From Rhodopseudomonas julia (lineage in GTDB: Bacteria > Pseudomonadota > Alphaproteobacteria > Rhizobiales > Afifellaceae), in the NCBI RefSeq assembly GCF_030813515.1, contig NZ_JAUSUK010000001.1, forward strand, positions 1,736,001-1,800,000: a stretch of 64,000 nt of DNA, in the 5' to 3' direction. The translations under genes were made by a program, and so were the position numbers. Of this stretch, positions 61,280 to 64,000 are shown piece after piece. Under the pieces are notes generated by a model. The model saw nothing but the letters and a program-made list of their open reading frames with translations, was not told the origin of the DNA and did no database searches. The first letter of the stretch is position 1, and every line of letters begins with the position of its first letter.

Positions 61280-62518
61280 TCAACTCGTCAGCGTCAGGAA
61301 GATGAAATCGCTTTCGTCCAAGGCGCTGACGGCGATGCCGTTCAAGGTCAACACATCGCCGCCGCCGAGATCGATCGTGGCATTGCCGGCGCCGTCCTGG
61401 GCGATTGCGAGCTCTGAGAAACTGCTGAAGCCGTTTTCGGAGACGTTGATCCGGTCAATGCCGTTCTCGAAGCCGAAGACGGTATCGTCGCCGTTGTTTG
61501 CGACGCTGGCATAGATGTCGGCGGCGCCATCCGAGGTCCCGAGATAGATCTGATCGTCACCCGTTCCCCCGAAGAGGAGGTCGGCTCCGTTGCTGCCATA
61601 GAGCGTGTCGTTGCCGGCCGCGCCATAAAGCGTGTCGTTGCCCTCTCCGCCCTGGAGCGCGTCGTTGCCGGAGGCACCGCCCAATTCGTCGTTGCCGGTG
61701 CTGCCGTTCAAAGTGTCGTTGCCGGCCCCGGCGTAAAGAGCGTCGTTTCCAGCTTCGCCGTTGAGATCGTCGGCGGACGCATCGCCGCCGCCGAAGAGAA
61801 GATCGGCGCCGTCGCCACCATAGCTGTGATCGGTCCCGCCACCGCCGCCGAGCGCGTCGTTGCCGCTGCCGCCGTAGATCGTGTCGACCCCGTCGCCGCC
61901 ATAGACCGTATCATTGCCGCTGCCGGCATCGAGATAATCGGCGAAGTTGCCCTGGCCGCCGAAGATGAGGTCGGCGCCGTCCGCGCCGCGAAGATTGTCC
62001 GCCCCGGCACCACCGAACATGGTGTCGGCGCCGGCGCCGCCGGAAAAATTGTCGGCCTCGGCGGTTCCAACGAGATAATTGTCGCCGCTGTCGGGCCCGT
62101 AGAGCGTCTGCAGCTCGGTGATGTTCGCCGCGTTCAGCGTGATGACGCCCATCGAAAAGGGATACATGATCGACGTTGGATCATCGTCGTGGTCGAGACC
62201 GATCGCGTGGCCGATCTCGTGGGCGAGCACCGAGAGGTGATCTTGATCCGTATCGGCCTCGTCGAGGGTGATCTCGGCCCGCGTAATGGTCGTGCCGATC
62301 ATATAGGTCACGCAATTGCCGAGCGTGCCACCATAGCCGTCGATCGGCCCCTCGTCGATCTGGATATCCGCCGACGTGAAATTGGTGGCGCTGACGAAAT
62401 CGGGCTCCATCCACGGATCCCAGATCGCGAAGGCATCGGCGATGTTGAAGCCATAATAGGGCGCCGTCGACGCGAAGGTTATGATCTCCTGGTCGAAGGT
62501 CGTTCCGTAATTGGCCAT
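61280..62518 (-). CDS. RTX-repeat, matrixin-like zinc metalloprotease
   Basis: A 412-residue secreted protein. The N-terminal protease domain has HEIGHAIGLDH (His100, Glu101, His104, His110) and the Met-turn SIMYP (116-120), as in M10 peptidases. About 17 glycine-rich Ca2+-binding nonapeptides follow (GGAGADTMF, GGAGADNLR, GGSGNDALG and so on), forming a beta-roll. There is no N-terminal signal peptide, and the C terminus ends ALDESDFIFLTLTS, acidic then hydrophobic, as in type I secretion signals. The ABC/MFP/TolC secretion genes are not in the window. Confidence 0.92.
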   Translation of the reverse strand: MANYGTTFDQEIITFASTAPYYGFNIADAFAIWDPWMEPDFVSATNFTSADIQIDEGPIDGYGGTLGNCVTYMIGTTITRAEITLDEADTDQDHLSVLAHEIGHAIGLDHDDDPTSIMYPFSMGVITLNAANITELQTLYGPDSGDNYLVGTAEADNFSGGAGADTMFGGAGADNLRGADGADLIFGGQGNFADYLDAGSGNDTVYGGDGVDTIYGGSGNDALGGGGGTDHSYGGDGADLLFGGGDASADDLNGEAGNDALYAGAGNDTLNGSTGNDELGGASGNDALQGGEGNDTLYGAAGNDTLYGSNGADLLFGGTGDDQIYLGTSDGAADIYASVANNGDDTVFGFENGIDRINVSENGFSSFSELAIAQDGAGNATIDLGGGDVLTLNGIAVSALDESDFIFLTLTS

Positions 62519-62538
62519 CGTTGTATCCTTTGAGGTCG

Positions 62539-62580
62539 CTCTCAGCTCGTTACACGAGATTCGTAATATTCTCCTGAGAG
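62539..62580 (-). promoter_or_regulatory. Nested inverted repeats upstream of the RTX protease
   Basis: Outer arms CTCTCAG (62539-62545) and CTGAGAG (62574-62580) enclose an inner CTCGT/ACGAG hairpin (62546-62558) and an AT-rich segment. They begin 21 bp before the ATG, in the promoter or leader. A regulator site or leader structure is possible. Confidence 0.4.
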
Positions 62581-62712
62581 GACGAAACGATTGCGGCTAA
62601 AAACTGAAGCAAATGTTGCCGGAGCGTTCTGGCTTACCGCGCCTGTCTTGCGGGAAGCTTCCGGCCGCGGTTCGGGGCGTGGCAGCCGGGGCGGAACCGA
62701 GAGCGGAGCCGA

Positions 62713-63894
62713 TCAGCTGCGCCCGAAGCGCTCTTGCAGGCGGTCGCGAACGGCCCGTGCCTGCCGGCGGAGAAGCCAGCGCCCGTGCTCGGTCGAGCGG
62801 GCAAGCCGCGCCCGCGTGGCAGACGGGGTGACCTCCAGAACGGCGGCTTCATAAGGTTCCGAATGATGCCAGTAATGCGCGAGAAGTCTCGCATCCGCGG
62901 TGTTGGAAACGGGATCGATCCGGGCGATGGTCGGATCCGACAGCCATAGCCGGGTGTTGCGCAGAAGAAGCTGGACGCCAGGAGAAAAGCGCGAAAAGCT
63001 CTCGTCGAAGGCGATTTTCCAGGGGACGAGGAGCGAGCCGGAGACAAGCGTGATCGACGAAGCGGCAAGCTTGCCGCCGACCGTCATACGCTCGATTCTT
63101 GCAGCATCGCTGGCGCCGAGCGCGAGGATCGCATCTTCGGCGAAGCGCCTGCCGACATGGGTGAGGATCGCGGTGCCGCGACGTCCCTTCCAGCCGGCAG
63201 CTTCAAGCGTGAGGAAATCATCGAGCGCCGGCCGAAGTGCGGCGCCGGTCGCCGTCGAAAACTCCACCGGTCCCACCTCCTCCAGGCGGCGGCGAAGGCG
63301 ACCCATATCCTTGTGGCGCCTCGGCGAAATCTCCCTTTCGAAGTCCTGAAGGGCATCGAGCTCGGCGGTGAGGATGGCGCGCTCTTCGCGGAAGATCGTG
63401 TGAACCCGACCATCGGCCGCACGGCGCATGCTGATCCAGGTGTCGCAGAGGGCGGGGATGTCGCTCACCATCAAGAGCTCGATGCCGGCGTCTGCGAGCT
63501 TGGCAAAGAGAGCACTGGCGACGGCGTGTCCGCGCGCGCGATCGAGCAGAGGCACGCCGAGGGGGCCGTAATTGTGGCTCCAAATCTGGGCCATACGCAG
63601 CGCGCCGCGGCGAAGGGGAGCGCAGAGGATCGGTGCAAAGAAGACGAGCCGGGTGCCGGCATAGAAAAGGGCGAGCTCGACCTCTCCGTCGCCGAAGGCC
63701 TTGATGGCGGGGCCGAGGAAGGCCGGCAGATAAAAGGGATTGGCGTCGAGGCTCTCGCTCGCCAGCCTTTCGATCTCGTTGGCATGGACGCTCAAGGCTT
63801 CCGGCTTCTCGATGAGAAGACGGAATGTGGGCTCGGTGGCAGGGCCCGGGGTTTTCACCCAGCCGGCGTCGCTCGTCAGAGGCATCATCTCCAT
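62713..63894 (-). CDS. GNAT-fold acyltransferase (CelD/BcsL-like)
   Basis: A 393-residue protein with the Acetyltransf_6 (CelD-like) pattern: FYLPAFLGPAIKAFGDGEVE, AQIWSHNYGPLGVPLLDRAR, REISPRRHKDMGRLRRRLEE, FLTLEAAGWKGRRGTAILTH, ASSITLVSGSLLVPWKIAFD and FSRFSPGVQLLLRNTRLWL. Related proteins occur in cellulose or exopolysaccharide loci and resemble FemAB. No polysaccharide genes are seen alongside, so the substrate is open. The Arg-rich C terminus (LLRRQARAVRDRLQERFG) is typical of the family. Two ATGs at the start are close together. Confidence 0.82.
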   Translation of the reverse strand: MEMMPLTSDAGWVKTPGPATEPTFRLLIEKPEALSVHANEIERLASESLDANPFYLPAFLGPAIKAFGDGEVELALFYAGTRLVFFAPILCAPLRRGALRMAQIWSHNYGPLGVPLLDRARGHAVASALFAKLADAGIELLMVSDIPALCDTWISMRRAADGRVHTIFREERAILTAELDALQDFEREISPRRHKDMGRLRRRLEEVGPVEFSTATGAALRPALDDFLTLEAAGWKGRRGTAILTHVGRRFAEDAILALGASDAARIERMTVGGKLAASSITLVSGSLLVPWKIAFDESFSRFSPGVQLLLRNTRLWLSDPTIARIDPVSNTADARLLAHYWHHSEPYEAAVLEVTPSATRARLARSTEHGRWLLRRQARAVRDRLQERFGRS

Positions 63895-64000
63895 TATACA
63901 ATGGTAGCAGAGGCTGAGCGGCGCGGCGGGAATTAGGTAAAATTATCCCTAACGAGGCCGTTCAACTTCGCGCAGTGCGCGGCGGGGTCGGATCGCGCCT
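63895..64000. other. Window end, upstream of the acyltransferase
   Basis: An AT-richer patch includes TTAGG-N10-CCTAA around AAATT (about 63935-63955), a plausible promoter or weak dyad for the leftward gene. No gene can be assigned before the window ends. Confidence 0.3.

Overview
The window looks like chromosomal DNA from a GC-rich alphaproteobacterium, most likely Hyphomicrobiales (Rhizobiales). The pointers are a homospermidine synthase, a PhyR general-stress regulator with EcfG-type promoters (GGAAC-N16-CGTT), an FYDLN-type zinc-ribbon acidic protein, a TRAP transporter, the HutF/HutG branch of histidine breakdown, and dispersed GC-rich palindromic repeats of the kind common in this group. 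The genus cannot be read from the sequence.

Layout. 1-6.2 kb: an acetyltransferase cut by the window edge, a PEP-mutase/isocitrate-lyase-like enzyme, an aminotransferase and a dctP-dctQ-dctM TRAP operon with an operator-like palindrome upstream. 6.2-12.7 kb: trehalose synthesis (otsB-otsA) and the housekeeping operon aroA-cmk-rpsA. 12.9-17.8 kb: FYDLN protein, tRNA-Ala(GGC), an ABC-F ATPase preceded by a short leader ORF, a small P-loop ATPase and a soluble two-PAS chemoreceptor. 17.8-25.2 kb: a complete histidine utilisation locus, hutF-hutC diverging from hutI-hutH-hutG-hutU across a HutC-type operator. 25.2-28.4 kb: a GFA protein and a general-stress island made of phyR, a predicted small RNA with its own EcfG promoter and terminator, and an HWE histidine kinase with a second EcfG promoter. 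28.6-44.2 kb: flavin reductase, a TPR protein built on a 141-bp minisatellite, homospermidine synthase, the pbpC/alpha-2-macroglobulin pair, a nucleosidase, malate synthase G and an MgtC-like protein.

44.2-59.5 kb is a pyrimidine (uracil/thymine) reductive catabolism region: an ABC importer, dihydropyrimidinase and N-carbamoyl-beta-alanine amidase diverge from a RutR-like regulator, and preT-preA (dihydropyrimidine dehydrogenase) lies further on. RutR-type boxes sit upstream of both the amidase and preT. Inserted in this region are a fasciclin protein, a three-gene type III polyketide operon (synthase, methyltransferase, FAD oxidoreductase), a frameshifted DUF559 endonuclease-like gene bracketed by inverted copies of a palindromic repeat, and a 24-codon hicB remnant abutting another repeat. 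59.7-64 kb: xylulokinase, an RTX-type matrixin-like metalloprotease and a CelD-like acyltransferase.

Most interesting points: the EcfG-driven candidate sRNA with a pyrimidine-rich loop beside phyR, the DUF559 gene flanked by inverted palindromic repeats, the type III PKS operon, and the leader ORF overlapping the ABC-F start.
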